From NCBI RefSeq assembly GCF_026191635.1, contig NZ_JAKRRW010000002.1:124001-188000 (forward strand): a stretch of 64,000 nucleotides of DNA, in the 5' to 3' direction. This stretch comes from Photobacterium obscurum (GTDB lineage Bacteria > Pseudomonadota > Gammaproteobacteria > Enterobacterales > Vibrionaceae). Below, one piece after another: positions 19,551 through 28,828 of this stretch. The translations under genes and the position numbers were made by a program. Position 1 is the stretch's first letter, and every line of letters begins with the position of its first letter. The notes under the pieces are model-generated. The model worked only from the letters and a program-made list of their open reading frames with translations, did no database searches and was not told the DNA's origin.

Positions 19551-21773
19551 TTAAATATCCCTTTCTTCTTTTAGTACGGGCTCGGAAGGTACGACTTCGC
19601 TTCCTTCAGTTGTTTTGTTTTCTTTGCGCATCCAGCGATGGTATTTCTCGATCCAAGCCAGAAGACCTTTCGGTGCGTTAGCCTGCTTCCAGACCCCTGC
19701 TGTATATTTCACCGCCTCGCTCATTGTCGGGTAAGGATGGACGGTACCAAGTATTTTATTCAAGCCTAAACCATGGCGCATGGCGAGGGTAAATTCCGCC
19801 AGTAGCTCACCGGCATTGTTACCGACAACCGTTGCTCCCAAGATTTTGTCTTTACCTTTTGGAGTAATAACTTTAATAAAACCATGATCTTCGCCGTCTG
19901 TAATCGCACGGTCAAGGTCATCGATCCCATAAGTGACGACTTCATAGTCAATTCCTTGTGCCTTGGCTTCCTTCTCGTTGATACCGACACGGGCAACTTC
20001 CGGCGAGGTGTATGTCGCTGCAGGCAAAACCGAATAATCGGCTTTGAACTTCTTGAACTGGCCGAATAGCCCGTTAACGGCGGCGTACCATGCTTGATGC
20101 GCGGCGGCGTGGGTTAATTGGAATGGTCCGGCAACATCGCCTACAGCAAAAATATTTGGATATAGGGTTTGCAAGTATTCATTTACTTCTACTGTACCAC
20201 GTTCGGTGGTGGTAATGCCGAGCTCTTCAAGACCAAACCCTTGGACGTTAGCGACTCGCCCCAGAGCCAATAAGACAGCATCAAACTCAATGACGACTTG
20301 GCTTTCATTGTTGACATCCAGATAGGCTCGCTGGGTGCGACTTCCGTCTTCGTTGGTGACAGACTCAAACCTCATGGCGCGGTGACCTAGTTTAATGTCG
20401 ACACCATCTTCCAACATATTTTGTTTGACCAGCTCAGAGGCTTCCGCGTCTTCACGAATGAGCAGCTGGTCTGCCATCTCAACTAAGGTTACCTGGCTAC
20501 CCAAGCGGCAAAAACTTTGGGCAAGCTCACAGCCGATTGGACCACCACCAAGTACCAGCAGGCGCTTAGGCTGTTCGGTTAGCGACCAGATAGAGTCGGA
20601 GGTCAGGTAGTTGACGTTATCTAGCCCGGGAATAGTAGGGACAAGTGGATGTGCACCCGTTGCAATGACGATATTGCGGGTGGTAATACGCTTGCCGTTC
20701 ACTTCGACCTCCCATGGCGACAGGATGCGTGCCTCACCGTCGATGCAGTTTACGCCCAGTTTGGAATAGCGTTCAATTGAGTCATGAGGCTCGATTTTTG
20801 CGATGACATTGTGAATTCGTGACATTACCTTTTCGAAGTTTACTTCGGGCTTGCTGGTAGTTATCCCGAACTCGTGAGCCCGCGAGATTTCAGCCATCGT
20901 GTGCGCTGCACGGATAATGGCTTTGGAAGGCACACATCCAGTATTCAGGCAGTCGCCCCCCATTTTGTGCCGTTCGATTAATGTCACCTTGGCCTTAACG
21001 GCGGCTGCGATGTAAGAGCTCACCAAACCGCCGGCACCAGCGCCAATGACCACCATGTTCTGGTCGAATTGCTCTGGTCGTTGCCAGTTCGCATAGGCTC
21101 GACGTCGGTTGACGAGGTTAATGGCCTGCTTGGCAAATAACGGGAAGACGCCGAGTAATGCCAGAGAGACCAGCACCGGCGCGGAGATAATGCCACTCAA
21201 GGTCTCAATTTCACCTAATTGCGTACCTGCGTTGATGTATACCATAGTGCCTGCGAGCATGCCTAACTGGCTGACAAGATAAAACATCCGGGTACTAATG
21301 GGGGTCAAACCCATTAACAGGTTTACCATAAAGAAGGGGAAAACTGGGATCAGACGTAGAGTAAACAGATAGATGGGGCCGTCTTTCGCTATTCCGGCGT
21401 TAATTGGGGCCAGACGATGACCGAATTTGCTTTGTACCCAATCCCTTAGAATGAATCGGCTAAATATGAACGCAAGAGTCGCGCCGATAGTACTGGCGAA
21501 CGATACGAGCAGCAAGCTCCACCAGAAGCCGAACAGGGCTGCCCCAAGCAGTGTCATAATAGCCGCACCCGGCAGAGAAAGGGCTGTAATGACAATATAG
21601 GCGATAAAGTAAACAAAACTGGATACTAATGGTTGCTCCGAAATCGTACCTTGCAGCGCTATCTGCTGTGCTTTGGCTTGCTCCAGGGTGAAATATTGGC
21701 CAAGGTCAAAGGCAAACCATAGACCGAGAAGGCTGGCTATTATCCCAAGGAGTAGCAGTTTTTTTCTATCCAT
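19551..21773 (-). CDS. Fusion: VTT/TVP38 membrane domain + FAD-dependent pyridine nucleotide-disulfide reductase
   Basis: 740 residues in two parts. Residues 1-225 are a TVP38/VTT (DedA-like) membrane domain with about six hydrophobic segments and a typical '[20 protein letters not shown]' stretch. From residue 240 comes a MerA/Lpd-like reductase: FAD fold '[14 protein letters not shown]', redox-active pair Cys275/Cys280 in '[14 protein letters not shown]', NAD(P) fold '[15 protein letters not shown]', second FAD motif '[11 protein letters not shown]', and a C-terminal '[11 protein letters not shown]' with the expected His and Glu. The C-terminal cysteine pair of true mercuric reductases is absent, so Hg(II) reduction is unlikely. 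It sits between ynjA and ynjB, replacing any ynjE-like sulfurtransferase. The substrate is unknown; a membrane-tethered thiol/disulfide or quinone reductase is plausible. Confidence 0.88.
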   Translation of the reverse strand: MDRKKLLLLGIIASLLGLWFAFDLGQYFTLEQAKAQQIALQGTISEQPLVSSFVYFIAYIVITALSLPGAAIMTLLGAALFGFWWSLLLVSFASTIGATLAFIFSRFILRDWVQSKFGHRLAPINAGIAKDGPIYLFTLRLIPVFPFFMVNLLMGLTPISTRMFYLVSQLGMLAGTMVYINAGTQLGEIETLSGIISAPVLVSLALLGVFPLFAKQAINLVNRRRAYANWQRPEQFDQNMVVIGAGAGGLVSSYIAAAVKAKVTLIERHKMGGDCLNTGCVPSKAIIRAAHTMAEISRAHEFGITTSKPEVNFEKVMSRIHNVIAKIEPHDSIERYSKLGVNCIDGEARILSPWEVEVNGKRITTRNIVIATGAHPLVPTIPGLDNVNYLTSDSIWSLTEQPKRLLVLGGGPIGCELAQSFCRLGSQVTLVEMADQLLIREDAEASELVKQNMLEDGVDIKLGHRAMRFESVTNEDGSRTQRAYLDVNNESQVVIEFDAVLLALGRVANVQGFGLEELGITTTERGTVEVNEYLQTLYPNIFAVGDVAGPFQLTHAAAHQAWYAAVNGLFGQFKKFKADYSVLPAATYTSPEVARVGINEKEAKAQGIDYEVVTYGIDDLDRAITDGEDHGFIKVITPKGKDKILGATVVGNNAGELLAEFTLAMRHGLGLNKILGTVHPYPTMSEAVKYTAGVWKQANAPKGLLAWIEKYHRWMRKENKTTEGSEVVPSEPVLKEERDI

Positions 21774-21785
21774 GACTTCACCTTT

Positions 21786-22376
21786 CTACTTGTTGTCTGA
21801 TGGGGGGGCCGATGAGGTTGATTCATTATCACCGGGTTGGATCGGCAGTGAACAAAAGCCTTGTTTAGGTACGTCAAGTGCGGTGTTAAATTTGGCAGAC
21901 AGGTTTTGGAAGGCAATCAAAGCCGTTAGTTCAACAATAGCATCATCATCGTACCTGTGTTTCAGCTGCGCAATCATCTCTTCATCAACACGGCGGCCTG
22001 TGATGGTGATTGCTTCTACATATTTAAGTACATCACGCTCTTGCTGCTCAAAGAGCTCACTTTGCTGCCAGTGCGCAAGTGCTTTTATTTTTTCTTCAGA
22101 ACCGCAACGCTCGGCGAGCTTCATGCCGTTGGCATCAACACAAAATGCACAATCGTTCAGCTGAGAAACCCGCACGCAAACGAGCGAGCGGATGATCGGT
22201 GTGATAGGGGAAGATTTACGATCAAGGTAGCCGAAGAAGCCAGCTACAAGCCAGAATAAGGTAGGGCGCCGTCCCCAGAGTAATGCCGGGTTTAAGATAC
22301 TGCCGTAATGACGTTTTTGCAGCCAAAGAAGCGGCTTGATTAGAAAAGAATAATGTTGCTTGGCTGGTATACGCAC
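21786..22376 (-). CDS. ynjA: Carboxymuconolactone decarboxylase/AhpD-like protein YnjA
   Basis: 196 residues of the AhpD-like alpha-helical family. The redox motif 'CAFCVDANGMK' keeps both cysteines, but the His that follows in classical AhpD is Asn, as in E. coli YnjA where that position is also not His. 'ELTALIAFQNLSAKFNTALD' matches YnjA well. Probably a peroxide/thiol redox protein. First gene of the operon, 12 nt before the membrane flavoprotein, so the two may share a redox pathway (inference). Confidence 0.85.
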   Translation of the reverse strand: MRIPAKQHYSFLIKPLLWLQKRHYGSILNPALLWGRRPTLFWLVAGFFGYLDRKSSPITPIIRSLVCVRVSQLNDCAFCVDANGMKLAERCGSEEKIKALAHWQQSELFEQQERDVLKYVEAITITGRRVDEEMIAQLKHRYDDDAIVELTALIAFQNLSAKFNTALDVPKQGFCSLPIQPGDNESTSSAPPSDNK

Positions 22377-22538
22377 ATGGGCCCCTTAATTTATCTGTCT
22401 AGCTGTAACTTTATGCTACCGCGAGTATATCAATTTAGTAGTTGCCATGATCGGATAAATTACTAGATTGGTATGAGACAGAGACCGAATAAGAGGCAAG
22501 AAAATTTCAGAAAAATGAAAAAAATTCTTTAAATTCGA

Positions 22539-22931
22539 TTAGTTGACCGATATCTGAACAATTTGGGCTTCTTGTTGCTTGGCCATATTGGGCATATCTT
22601 GATTAGTAACCAAGACATAGCCACAAGCGAGTACCGGTACCATAGCAATCACCATGGTCTTGCCAATATGGTAGTTGCGGTACCAGTACTTTTTTGATCG
22701 GACTTTTAGAATGAGTCCCCATAAAAGGAGCAGAAGGTTGAAGCCAGTCGTGATGGTCAGCACTTCATGTAAAGCGGCTTGCGGCACAAGTTGATTTTGT
22801 ACCATGAAAAAGAGAGCTGCTGGCGGAATAAGGCTGACTAAAACCAGTACACGCATAAGCTTTGGCCATTTGCAAAACTTATCTTTGAACATTTGGTCTG
22901 CTTGTCCAGGAAAAGGCTTTGAACAGTTCAT
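22539..22931 (-). CDS. Small hypothetical membrane protein
   Basis: 130 residues from the ATG at 22931, chosen for the strong GGAGG six nt upstream; longer versions lack one. Three hydrophobic segments (about residues 24-45, 53-75, 90-112) separated by short basic loops. No family recognised. It lies alone between ynjA and the tfoY terminator. Confidence 0.65.
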   Translation of the reverse strand: MNCSKPFPGQADQMFKDKFCKWPKLMRVLVLVSLIPPAALFFMVQNQLVPQAALHEVLTITTGFNLLLLLWGLILKVRSKKYWYRNYHIGKTMVIAMVPVLACGYVLVTNQDMPNMAKQQEAQIVQISVN

Positions 22932-23168
22932 GGCAACCTCCGGCAAAAATGACAGACCAATTTTACTAATGCACTGAGTGAATAAAAGAATATTGATGCA
23001 TTTATGAACAGCTTTGTGAGTAGAATCAATATTTGACGGATTCTGACAATAATTTGTCATTAAGGCGACACGAACGTAGCATATCCAAGCAGTTTCATTC
23101 ATTTGCTCAAATCTAGTCGTGATGGAATGTGCTGTATGCTTGCGCTGATAGGGGCAGTAAATAATATT

Positions 23169-23202
23169 AAGAAATAAGAGGTGTCATCACCTCCTATTTC
23201 TT
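23169..23202 (-). terminator. Terminator of tfoY
   Basis: On the minus strand the arms AAGAAATAGGAGGTG and CACCTCTTATTTCTT (one bulged or mismatched base) flank a 4-nt loop; T/A-rich sequence follows. It starts 9 nt after the tfoY stop. Confidence 0.75.
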
Positions 23203-23210
23203 ATCAGTTA

Positions 23211-23798
23211 TTACAACTCAGAAAGAAGTTCTGAACGACGCTGTTGCGTAATGACAGACCAATGCTGACCGCTTACAGCACCTTCAAGCGCCCATAGCAA
23301 CTCAATACTGACTGAGTCTTGATGGGTTTCTTGTAGTGCTTTGTAGGCATTTATCGCGCCTGCTTCAAAAAGCTCATTCACAGAAGTGATCCCAGCTTTT
23401 TTAAGCATCCGTTCATTTGCCAAGCGGAGGTTAGGCAAGTCTTTGATTCGGTTAGGCCCTGAATTACTTTTTGTTTCTTTATCCTGTTTTGCGGCATTAA
23501 ATGACCGCTTAGCCTGACAAAGAATTTTTTCTGGTTCTCCCCACCATTCCTCGGGAATAGCATAGTGTTTAGTTACGACAGGAAAACCGCGCTTCTTATA
23601 CACGTATGGTTTAAGGCCGGCTTGTTTAAATTCTGACTCGTTTTCGGCATTCGCACGGAGATGCAACTTATCGTTTACTACCAGAGCAAACATTGTTTCA
23701 CCTGCAAAAATACCAAAGCCGCCAAACATTGAACGAGACTTCACATTCTCGAAACAATTGAATAATCGTAGTGATTCTTTAAGTACTGGTTTGTCCAT
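23211..23798 (-). CDS. tfoY: TfoX/Sxy-family regulator, TfoY orthologue
   Basis: 195 residues with TfoX N-terminal (about 1-95, '[20 protein letters not shown]') and C-terminal (about 115-190, '[17 protein letters not shown]') domains. The family includes TfoX (chitin-induced competence) and TfoY (motility and type VI secretion in V. cholerae). TfoY is preferred because a GEMM-I cyclic-di-GMP riboswitch precedes the gene and purR lies next door, as I recall for V. cholerae tfoY. It probably coactivates CRP-dependent promoters. The long leader implies post-initiation control by c-di-GMP. Confidence 0.85.
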   Translation of the reverse strand: MDKPVLKESLRLFNCFENVKSRSMFGGFGIFAGETMFALVVNDKLHLRANAENESEFKQAGLKPYVYKKRGFPVVTKHYAIPEEWWGEPEKILCQAKRSFNAAKQDKETKSNSGPNRIKDLPNLRLANERMLKKAGITSVNELFEAGAINAYKALQETHQDSVSIELLWALEGAVSGQHWSVITQQRRSELLSEL

Positions 23799-23868
23799 GC
23801 TTCTTCTCGGTGAAAATATCTTGAGTCACCTAACAACAGAGCGAGGATTTCAGATTAGCAAATTTCAC

Positions 23869-23911
23869 AAAAAAGTTATGTCAGAATACAGTCAAATAAT
23901 ATGACATGACT
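23869..23911 (-). promoter_or_regulatory. Possible expression platform of the tfoY riboswitch
   Basis: Between the aptamer and the tfoY start, the minus strand can form a short stem ATGTCA/TGACAT (23878-23883 with 23902-23907) followed after 3 nt by T6 (23874-23869), a weak terminator shape. An alternative stem AGTCA/TGACT (23890-23894 with 23907-23911) would exclude it. Such mutually exclusive pairing is typical of riboswitch platforms, but the stems are short. Confidence 0.35.
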
Positions 23912-23922
23912 CATCGCTATAT

Positions 23923-24031
23923 CCATCGGCAACCCCGCTACCATAAGTTGACTTAGTTATTGAAAAACTAAACACTTTTAGGCCGGAAGCTTTGCGTCCC
24001 ATCCTTTCGAATAGTTTGCCTTGTTCGTGAC
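23923..24031 (-). ncRNA. Cyclic-di-GMP-I (GEMM-I) riboswitch aptamer
   Basis: Read on the minus strand, the segment carries the GEMM-I landmarks in order: GTCACGAAC..GGCAAAC, a GAAA tetraloop in ATTCGAAAGGAT, GGGACGCAAAGC, TTCCGGCCTAAA, a variable P3 arm containing TTAGTT/AACTAA, and the receptor/3' part GGTAGCGGGGTTGCCGATGG. These match the well-known V. cholerae Vc2 aptamer upstream of tfoY almost base for base outside the variable arm. Transcribed toward tfoY, whose start codon is about 125 nt downstream. Confidence 0.93.
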
Positions 24032-24178
24032 TTATTAAGCATATCCTAGATAATATTTTTGAACTTGCTCCCACCTTGAAAAGTGTGATCTTGCTTCAAT
24101 AAAATTGTCTGATTTTTTAGTTCACACCTGCAACCTTATGCCTGAAAAATGATGCAAAATTAATCGCTGTTTCGTGGC

Positions 24179-24209
24179 AAAAAAAAACCGATAAATGAAT
24201 TTATCGGTT
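24179..24209 (-). terminator. Terminator of purR
   Basis: Arms AACCGATAAA / TTTATCGGTT, 4-nt loop, followed on the minus strand by a run of at least seven T. Clear rho-independent terminator 28 nt past the purR stop. Confidence 0.93.
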
Positions 24210-24236
24210 CCTAAAATTTCTATTTATAGTTACGAG

Positions 24237-25244
24237 TTAAACGTTTAAATCTTTAACCGATTTACGGACTACCAACTCCGGTGCCATTTCAAAGACACGG
24301 CGATCGTGCTCTTTGTCTTTCACTCGCTCCATCAGGATTTCGATGGCCGTTTTGCCCAAACGACGTTTCGGTTGGTGGATCGTTGTCAGCGGTGGAGAGA
24401 AATACGGTGCCAAATCGATGTTATCGTAGCCGATGATTGAGATGTCTTCAGGCACGTGTAGACCTGCCTGTTCAAAGGTGCTGATCATTGCCATCGCCAT
24501 AATATCGTTAAAACAGAAAACTGCCGTAGGGCGATCTTCCATTGCGATAAACTTGTTTGCTGCAATAACGGCTGACTCACACTCGAAATCACCTTCCAGC
24601 AACCAATCTTCATTCACCGTTAGCTTGGCTTCATTCATGGCCTTGTAGAAGCCTTTCAGACGCTCGCGGCAGGTTGATTTATCAGGGTGGCCAGACAGGC
24701 AGCCAATTTTTTTGTGACCGTGTTCGATAAAGTATTTCGTCGCGACATAACCGCCTAATTCAGCGTTGTCTTGAATCTTATCTGTGTGTGGGCTTTCTGG
24801 ACCCCAGTCCATGATAACCATTGGCAAATCTTTCTGGCGCTCAAGCAGCTCCAGTAGTTTTTCATCCAAATCTGAACACATGACCAGCAGGCCATCGACA
24901 CGTTTTTCAGCTAACATCCGCAGGTAGTCACGTTGTTTGCTTAGGTTGCCTTCAGTGTTACATAGAATTAGCGTGTAACCTTCGCCGTAACAATACTCTT
25001 CAACACCATGCACCACTTCTGCAAAGAATGGGTTGGTAGATTTTGTTACCAGCATACCGATTGTACGGGTTGTGTTGCATTTTAAGCTTCGTGCTACCGC
25101 ACTTGGCGCGTAATTAAGTTCTTCAACAGCGGCTAAAACTTTCTTTTGCGTAGCTTCTGCCACAAAGCGGGTTTTGTTGATCACGTGAGAAACTGTTGTG
25201 GTTGATACACCAGCCATACGTGCAACATCTTTAATCGTTGCCAT
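24237..25244 (-). CDS. purR: Purine repressor PurR (LacI family)
   Basis: 335 residues, close to the usual 341. The N-terminal helix-turn-helix and hinge ('[20 protein letters not shown]' ... '[12 protein letters not shown]') and the periplasmic-binding-like effector domain (from about residue 60) with '[19 protein letters not shown]' are PurR-like throughout. It binds hypoxanthine or guanine and represses purine synthesis genes. The leader has a strong hairpin (25306-25356), and a PurR-like box (10 of 16 consensus bases) lies at 25474-25489, both upstream on this strand; autoregulation is possible. Confidence 0.92.
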   Translation of the reverse strand: MATIKDVARMAGVSTTTVSHVINKTRFVAEATQKKVLAAVEELNYAPSAVARSLKCNTTRTIGMLVTKSTNPFFAEVVHGVEEYCYGEGYTLILCNTEGNLSKQRDYLRMLAEKRVDGLLVMCSDLDEKLLELLERQKDLPMVIMDWGPESPHTDKIQDNAELGGYVATKYFIEHGHKKIGCLSGHPDKSTCRERLKGFYKAMNEAKLTVNEDWLLEGDFECESAVIAANKFIAMEDRPTAVFCFNDIMAMAMISTFEQAGLHVPEDISIIGYDNIDLAPYFSPPLTTIHQPKRRLGKTAIEILMERVKDKEHDRRVFEMAPELVVRKSVKDLNV

Positions 25245-25305
25245 ACTTATTCTTCTAATAATTTGAGGTCAGAGGTTTCAGTCCAACCATTTATAATCAC
25301 ATAAA

Positions 25306-25356
25306 TACCAAACAGAGAAATAATCTGAACGCCACAGATAATTTTTCTGTTTGGTA
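25306..25356 (-). repeat. Long hairpin in the purR leader
   Basis: 22-nt arms around the 7-nt loop AACGCCA, with one mismatch and one G-U pair; ends are TACCAAACAGA and TCTGTTTGGTA. It lies 60-110 nt before the purR start codon. No U-tract on the minus strand, so it is not a plain terminator. Confidence 0.6.
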
Positions 25357-25375
25357 CTTAGTACAAAAACGCCAA

Positions 25376-25402
25376 AAAGCCGCTTCACTAATTAGCGGCT
25401 TT
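25376..25402 (-). terminator. Terminator-like hairpin upstream of purR
   Basis: Arms AAAGCCGC / GCGGCTTT with an 11-nt loop. On the minus strand it runs into TTTTTGGCGTTTTT. It cannot end hutD, which already has a terminator 200 nt earlier, so it may end a short unannotated transcript from 25403-25600. Confidence 0.6.
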
Positions 25403-25601
25403 GTAATATCTCATCTTTCGGAGCGTTGCAGTGTGTAATCGCTTGCGCTCACATTTTACTGAGTGTAGCGCACAGTGCAACGTTTCTGTATCCCAACATG
25501 GCAAATATTGATGGATATCAACAAACTTAGTGCAATTATATATAAACGGGGTGCATATATATTGCTGTTTGTGTAATCAAATTTAATTAGTGTGAAATAA
25601 A
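25403..25601 (-). other. Gene-free stretch between two terminators; possible small RNA
   Basis: No credible ORF. On the minus strand there is a TTGATT / TATATG-like promoter pair near 25565-25590, and the stretch ends in the terminator at 25376-25402. A transcript of about 150-180 nt is possible. No match to a small RNA I know. Confidence 0.25.
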
Positions 25602-25627
25602 ATGCCTCTGCACGTTGGCAGAGGCAT
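25602..25627 (-). terminator. Terminator of the hut operon
   Basis: Perfect 10-bp arms ATGCCTCTGC / GCAGAGGCAT with a 6-nt loop, followed by TTTATTT on the minus strand, 44 nt past the hutD stop. Confidence 0.85.
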
Positions 25628-25670
25628 GGTGGGGCTGGCCCTAAAAGCACTCGATTGGAAGGTGAGTGTC

Positions 25671-26501
25671 TTAAATTGCTGCCATAAGGTTTTTTTCCGG
25701 TGAGGCAGGTATTACCACCGGATAATCATCTGCGGGGTGGCTACTAATGTAAACAGGCCAACCGTATACACTGTTAATTGTATTGCTCTGTAATGCATCC
25801 CACGGTGTTCCATCAGCCTGAATCTTGCCATGATTGATGATCACCAGCCGATCAGCATACTGGGCGGCGAGGTTTAGGTCATGGATCACGACAATGACGG
25901 CAGCACCCGCGTGGGCCAATGCCTGGGCCACCTGCAAGGTTTTATGCTGGTGTGCGAGATCGAGTGCCGATGTCGGTTCGTCGAGCATAAGAACACACTG
26001 CTGACCGGCTTGGCTTAACTGGGTAAGCACCCGGGCAAAATGTACTCGTTGTTTTTCGCCTCCTGACAGCGTCGGATACAGCCGAGTACTTAGGTGTGCC
26101 ACATCAACAAGTTTCATCTTCTCACTGGCGAGAGCAGAAGTCTGTGCGTTGGGGATCTTTAACGGCAAGCTGCCTAGTTCCACAACTTCCTGGACAGTAA
26201 AGGCAAAGCTAAGGCTGCTGTGTTGAGGGAGGACTCCAAGGTGTTTAGCCAGCACGGCGGGCTCCCATGCGCTACGTCGCTTGCCAAAAATGCAGACTTC
26301 ACCTTCAGCAGCGGTCTCGCCACACATGACTTTCAGTAGCGTACTTTTACCAGCGCCGTTGGGGCCGAGTAGCGCCGTTAATTCACCGCTATGAACTGTA
26401 AGATCAAAGTTATCCAGTAGTTTTTTTCCACAAAGAGATAAATTTAGTCCTTTGACCTCGATCGCGACGTTTTTCTCGGAATTTGCCGGTGTTGCCATCA
26501 T
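25671..26501 (-). CDS. hutD: Heme ABC importer ATPase HutD (HmuV type)
   Basis: 276 residues. Walker A 'GPNGAGKSTLLK', signature 'LSGGEKQRV', Walker B 'VLMLDEPTSALD' and switch His in 'VVIHDLNLA' are intact. It powers heme import across the inner membrane through HutC. Starts within an ATGA overlap with hutC (two adjacent ATGs at 26498-26501). Last gene of tonB-exbB-exbD-hutB-hutC-hutD. Confidence 0.92.
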   Translation of the reverse strand: MMATPANSEKNVAIEVKGLNLSLCGKKLLDNFDLTVHSGELTALLGPNGAGKSTLLKVMCGETAAEGEVCIFGKRRSAWEPAVLAKHLGVLPQHSSLSFAFTVQEVVELGSLPLKIPNAQTSALASEKMKLVDVAHLSTRLYPTLSGGEKQRVHFARVLTQLSQAGQQCVLMLDEPTSALDLAHQHKTLQVAQALAHAGAAVIVVIHDLNLAAQYADRLVIINHGKIQADGTPWDALQSNTINSVYGWPVYISSHPADDYPVVIPASPEKNLMAAI

Positions 26502-27550
26502 GACAACCTTCCTTTTTGTTTGATCAGTAGGAAAATAAAGAAAGGCGCCCCTAATATTGCGGTGATAATACCGACCGGTAACTCTGCAGGAGCTGCCACA
26601 ATACGTGCCAGCATATCAGCGACAAGCAGAATCAGTGCGCCTAGAAGTGCCGATAAAGGGAGTAGGGTTTTGTGATTCGGTCCTGTAAGCATCCTTCCTA
26701 GGTGCGGAATGATTAAACCGATAAAACCGATGACACCAGTCAGCGAGACTGATACGCCAACCCCTGCGGCACAGAGTAAAATCAGGATTCGCTTCAGACG
26801 TTGTACATTGACTCCCATGTGGCTTGCTTCTGCCTCTCCTAACAGGAAGGCATTCAAGGCATTGGCATTACGGTCAAACAAGAACAGCAGCAGGCCGAGG
26901 GTGCTGAAGGCAAGTGTGATACCTGGCCAAGTCGCACCAGCCAATGACCCCATGGTCCATAGAGACAAATCGCGCAATGCCTGATCATCGGCGTAATAGT
27001 TCATCAAGCCGAGCGCAGCGCCAGACAAGGCGCCGATTGCGACACCAGCAAGTAGCATAATGGTGACGGAGGTGCCGCTTTTATCCGTTCCCAGGCGGTA
27101 TACCAGATAAGTACTGACGGTGCCGCCGAGGAAGGCAAACACAGGAACAGTTCCTAATGTAAGCAACAGGGGATATGAAGCTGCAAGCGGAGCAAAAATA
27201 ACAATCGCTAGTGCCGCGCCTAAACTGGCCCCCCCTGATACCCCAATGATGCCAGGATCGGCCAGTGGGTTGCGGAACAGCCCCTGCATGACGGCACCAC
27301 AAAGGGCGAGAATTGCCCCTACAGCGATACAAAGCAGGGTACGAGGCAGGCGGATTTGGTGAATAACAATTTGGATATGAGCCGGTAGTTCAGACTGCCA
27401 CGGAGTAAGGGCCAGAAAACTGTCTGCGAAGCTGATTGACATGGGGCCTACCACCACTGAAGAAGTAATAGTTACTCCAAGCAGGATCAATCCCAAAGGA
27501 AACACGATACTGGCAGGCATTCGTTGACGCTGCATAATTCTTGATTGCAT
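26498..27550 (-). CDS. hutC: Heme ABC importer permease HutC (HmuU/FecCD type)
   Basis: 350 residues with about ten membrane helices, FecCD family. 'GLFRNPLADPGIIGVSGGAS' and 'GLIIPHLGRMLTGPNHKTLL' are hallmark segments. Forms the dimeric inner-membrane channel for heme handed over by HutB. Starts 22 nt after the hutB stop. Confidence 0.93.
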   Translation of the reverse strand: MQSRIMQRQRMPASIVFPLGLILLGVTITSSVVVGPMSISFADSFLALTPWQSELPAHIQIVIHQIRLPRTLLCIAVGAILALCGAVMQGLFRNPLADPGIIGVSGGASLGAALAIVIFAPLAASYPLLLTLGTVPVFAFLGGTVSTYLVYRLGTDKSGTSVTIMLLAGVAIGALSGAALGLMNYYADDQALRDLSLWTMGSLAGATWPGITLAFSTLGLLLFLFDRNANALNAFLLGEAEASHMGVNVQRLKRILILLCAAGVGVSVSLTGVIGFIGLIIPHLGRMLTGPNHKTLLPLSALLGALILLVADMLARIVAAPAELPVGIITAILGAPFFIFLLIKQKGRLS

Positions 27551-27572
27551 AGGAAGCCTTTCTTACTCAGAC

Positions 27573-28409
27573 TCAGTTTGCGTAGAACACGTTATTTAGG
27601 CGTTCGGCTTCACTCAGGCTTTTCAGACCAAGACCGCCAATAAGTGCCGTGCCGTCGATAGTTGCAATTGCTTTGTTTTGCCCAGCCGGTGTTGCTGCCA
27701 GTTGGGGCATCTTTTCAAGCAATTTGTCGGTGCTGCCGAGCGAATGTAAAGTACGAGAACTAATAAGAATGATGTCTGGCTGCATCTCGATCATGGCTTC
27801 GGTGGATATCGGTTTGTAGGCAGTTACCGCACTGGCTGCAGGGTTGATAGCGCCAGCTAGCTGGATGACGGTATCTGCCGTGGTATTGCGCCCGGCAACA
27901 TTGGCCGGCCGACCATCATGAATCATCAAAAACAGCACTTTCTTGGCTTTTGTCTGATTAGCAAGAGCGGCGCTGATGGTTTCAACTTGTTGTTTTACTT
28001 TGGTTTGCAGTTGAGCTGCCTTGTCTTCTTTCCCGGTTAGCGTACCAATTTCTTCAATACGGGTAAGCAAATCGTTTACCGCTTCACCTGAGTTCAGGAT
28101 ATTAATGTCAACACCTGCCTGCTTTATCAGATCCAGTGTTGATTGAGGACCCATTTCGTTGGAGCCTAAAATGCGGCTTGGGTTGAGGGCAATTAAGCTT
28201 TCCGCTGACAACTGGCGGTGGTAGCCGAGTGTCGGAATAGATTCATCTATCATCGATTTACTGGTAGCGTCGACAGCGACTAACTGTTTTTCAGCATCGA
28301 GTGCGTAGATTATTTCTGTAATCGCAGCACCGGCACTGATGATGCGTTCGTTAGCCCAGGCGGAACTAGTCGAAATAAGTAATGCGGTAGCCAGAGCAAT
28401 ACGCTTCAT
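27573..28409 (-). CDS. hutB: Periplasmic heme-binding protein HutB (HmuT type)
   Basis: 278 residues with a 19-residue signal peptide ending 'SAWA'. Two-lobed class III binding protein (BtuF/HmuT-like) with 'ISAGAAITEIIYALDAEKQL' at the start of the fold and a Tyr in 'LGYHRQLSAE' at the position expected to ligate heme. Start overlaps the exbD stop by ATGA. Confidence 0.92.
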   Translation of the reverse strand: MKRIALATALLISTSSAWANERIISAGAAITEIIYALDAEKQLVAVDATSKSMIDESIPTLGYHRQLSAESLIALNPSRILGSNEMGPQSTLDLIKQAGVDINILNSGEAVNDLLTRIEEIGTLTGKEDKAAQLQTKVKQQVETISAALANQTKAKKVLFLMIHDGRPANVAGRNTTADTVIQLAGAINPAASAVTAYKPISTEAMIEMQPDIILISSRTLHSLGSTDKLLEKMPQLAATPAGQNKAIATIDGTALIGGLGLKSLSEAERLNNVFYAN

Positions 28410-28828
28410 GATTTGTCCTCTTCCATTAATAATTGTGTTGCTTTTATTTCGTGTTGCTGGAGAAATGCGAGTAGTTTGAGCATGTTTTCAACTGAACCGG
28501 CTTTGTCTGCGCCAATGACTACGGGTTTATCTGGCCCAGCTTTAACTTCTTTGAGCAGTGCTTGCTTGAGCTCGTCCCAGCTTTCGATAGGGTTACCCTG
28601 AAGAGCCCAGTATGGTGGTTCAGCGGTGAGGTTGACCGTAATAGGATCCGCCTCGGTTGTCTGTAATGTTTTGGTTTCCGTCTGAGGCAGTTCCACCTCA
28701 AGTGACTGCAACTTCACGCTGGCTGTCAGCAACAGAAATACCATCACGATGAAGATGATATCCAGCAGTGGGGTCAGATCGGGTTTAAGATCATCCCCAC
28801 TATTGAAGTCGTCTGTTACTCGGATCAT
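28406..28828 (-). CDS. exbD: TonB-system proton channel subunit ExbD
   Basis: 140 residues with one N-terminal membrane helix. 'KPDLTPLLDIIFIVMVFLLL' carries the conserved Asp in the membrane segment that takes part in proton-driven energisation of TonB. The remainder is periplasmic. Overlaps exbB (upstream) and hutB (downstream) by 4 bp each. Confidence 0.93.
   Translation of the reverse strand: MIRVTDDFNSGDDLKPDLTPLLDIIFIVMVFLLLTASVKLQSLEVELPQTETKTLQTTEADPITVNLTAEPPYWALQGNPIESWDELKQALLKEVKAGPDKPVVIGADKAGSVENMLKLLAFLQQHEIKATQLLMEEDKS

Noticed and set aside
19551..21773. Mercuric reductase (merA)
   Set aside because: Reductase core is MerA-like, but there is no N-terminal heavy-metal domain, no C-terminal Cys pair and no mer genes around.
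23892..24074. 60-codon minus-strand ORF upstream of tfoY
   Set aside because: Coincides with the c-di-GMP aptamer; the conservation there is RNA structure, not protein.
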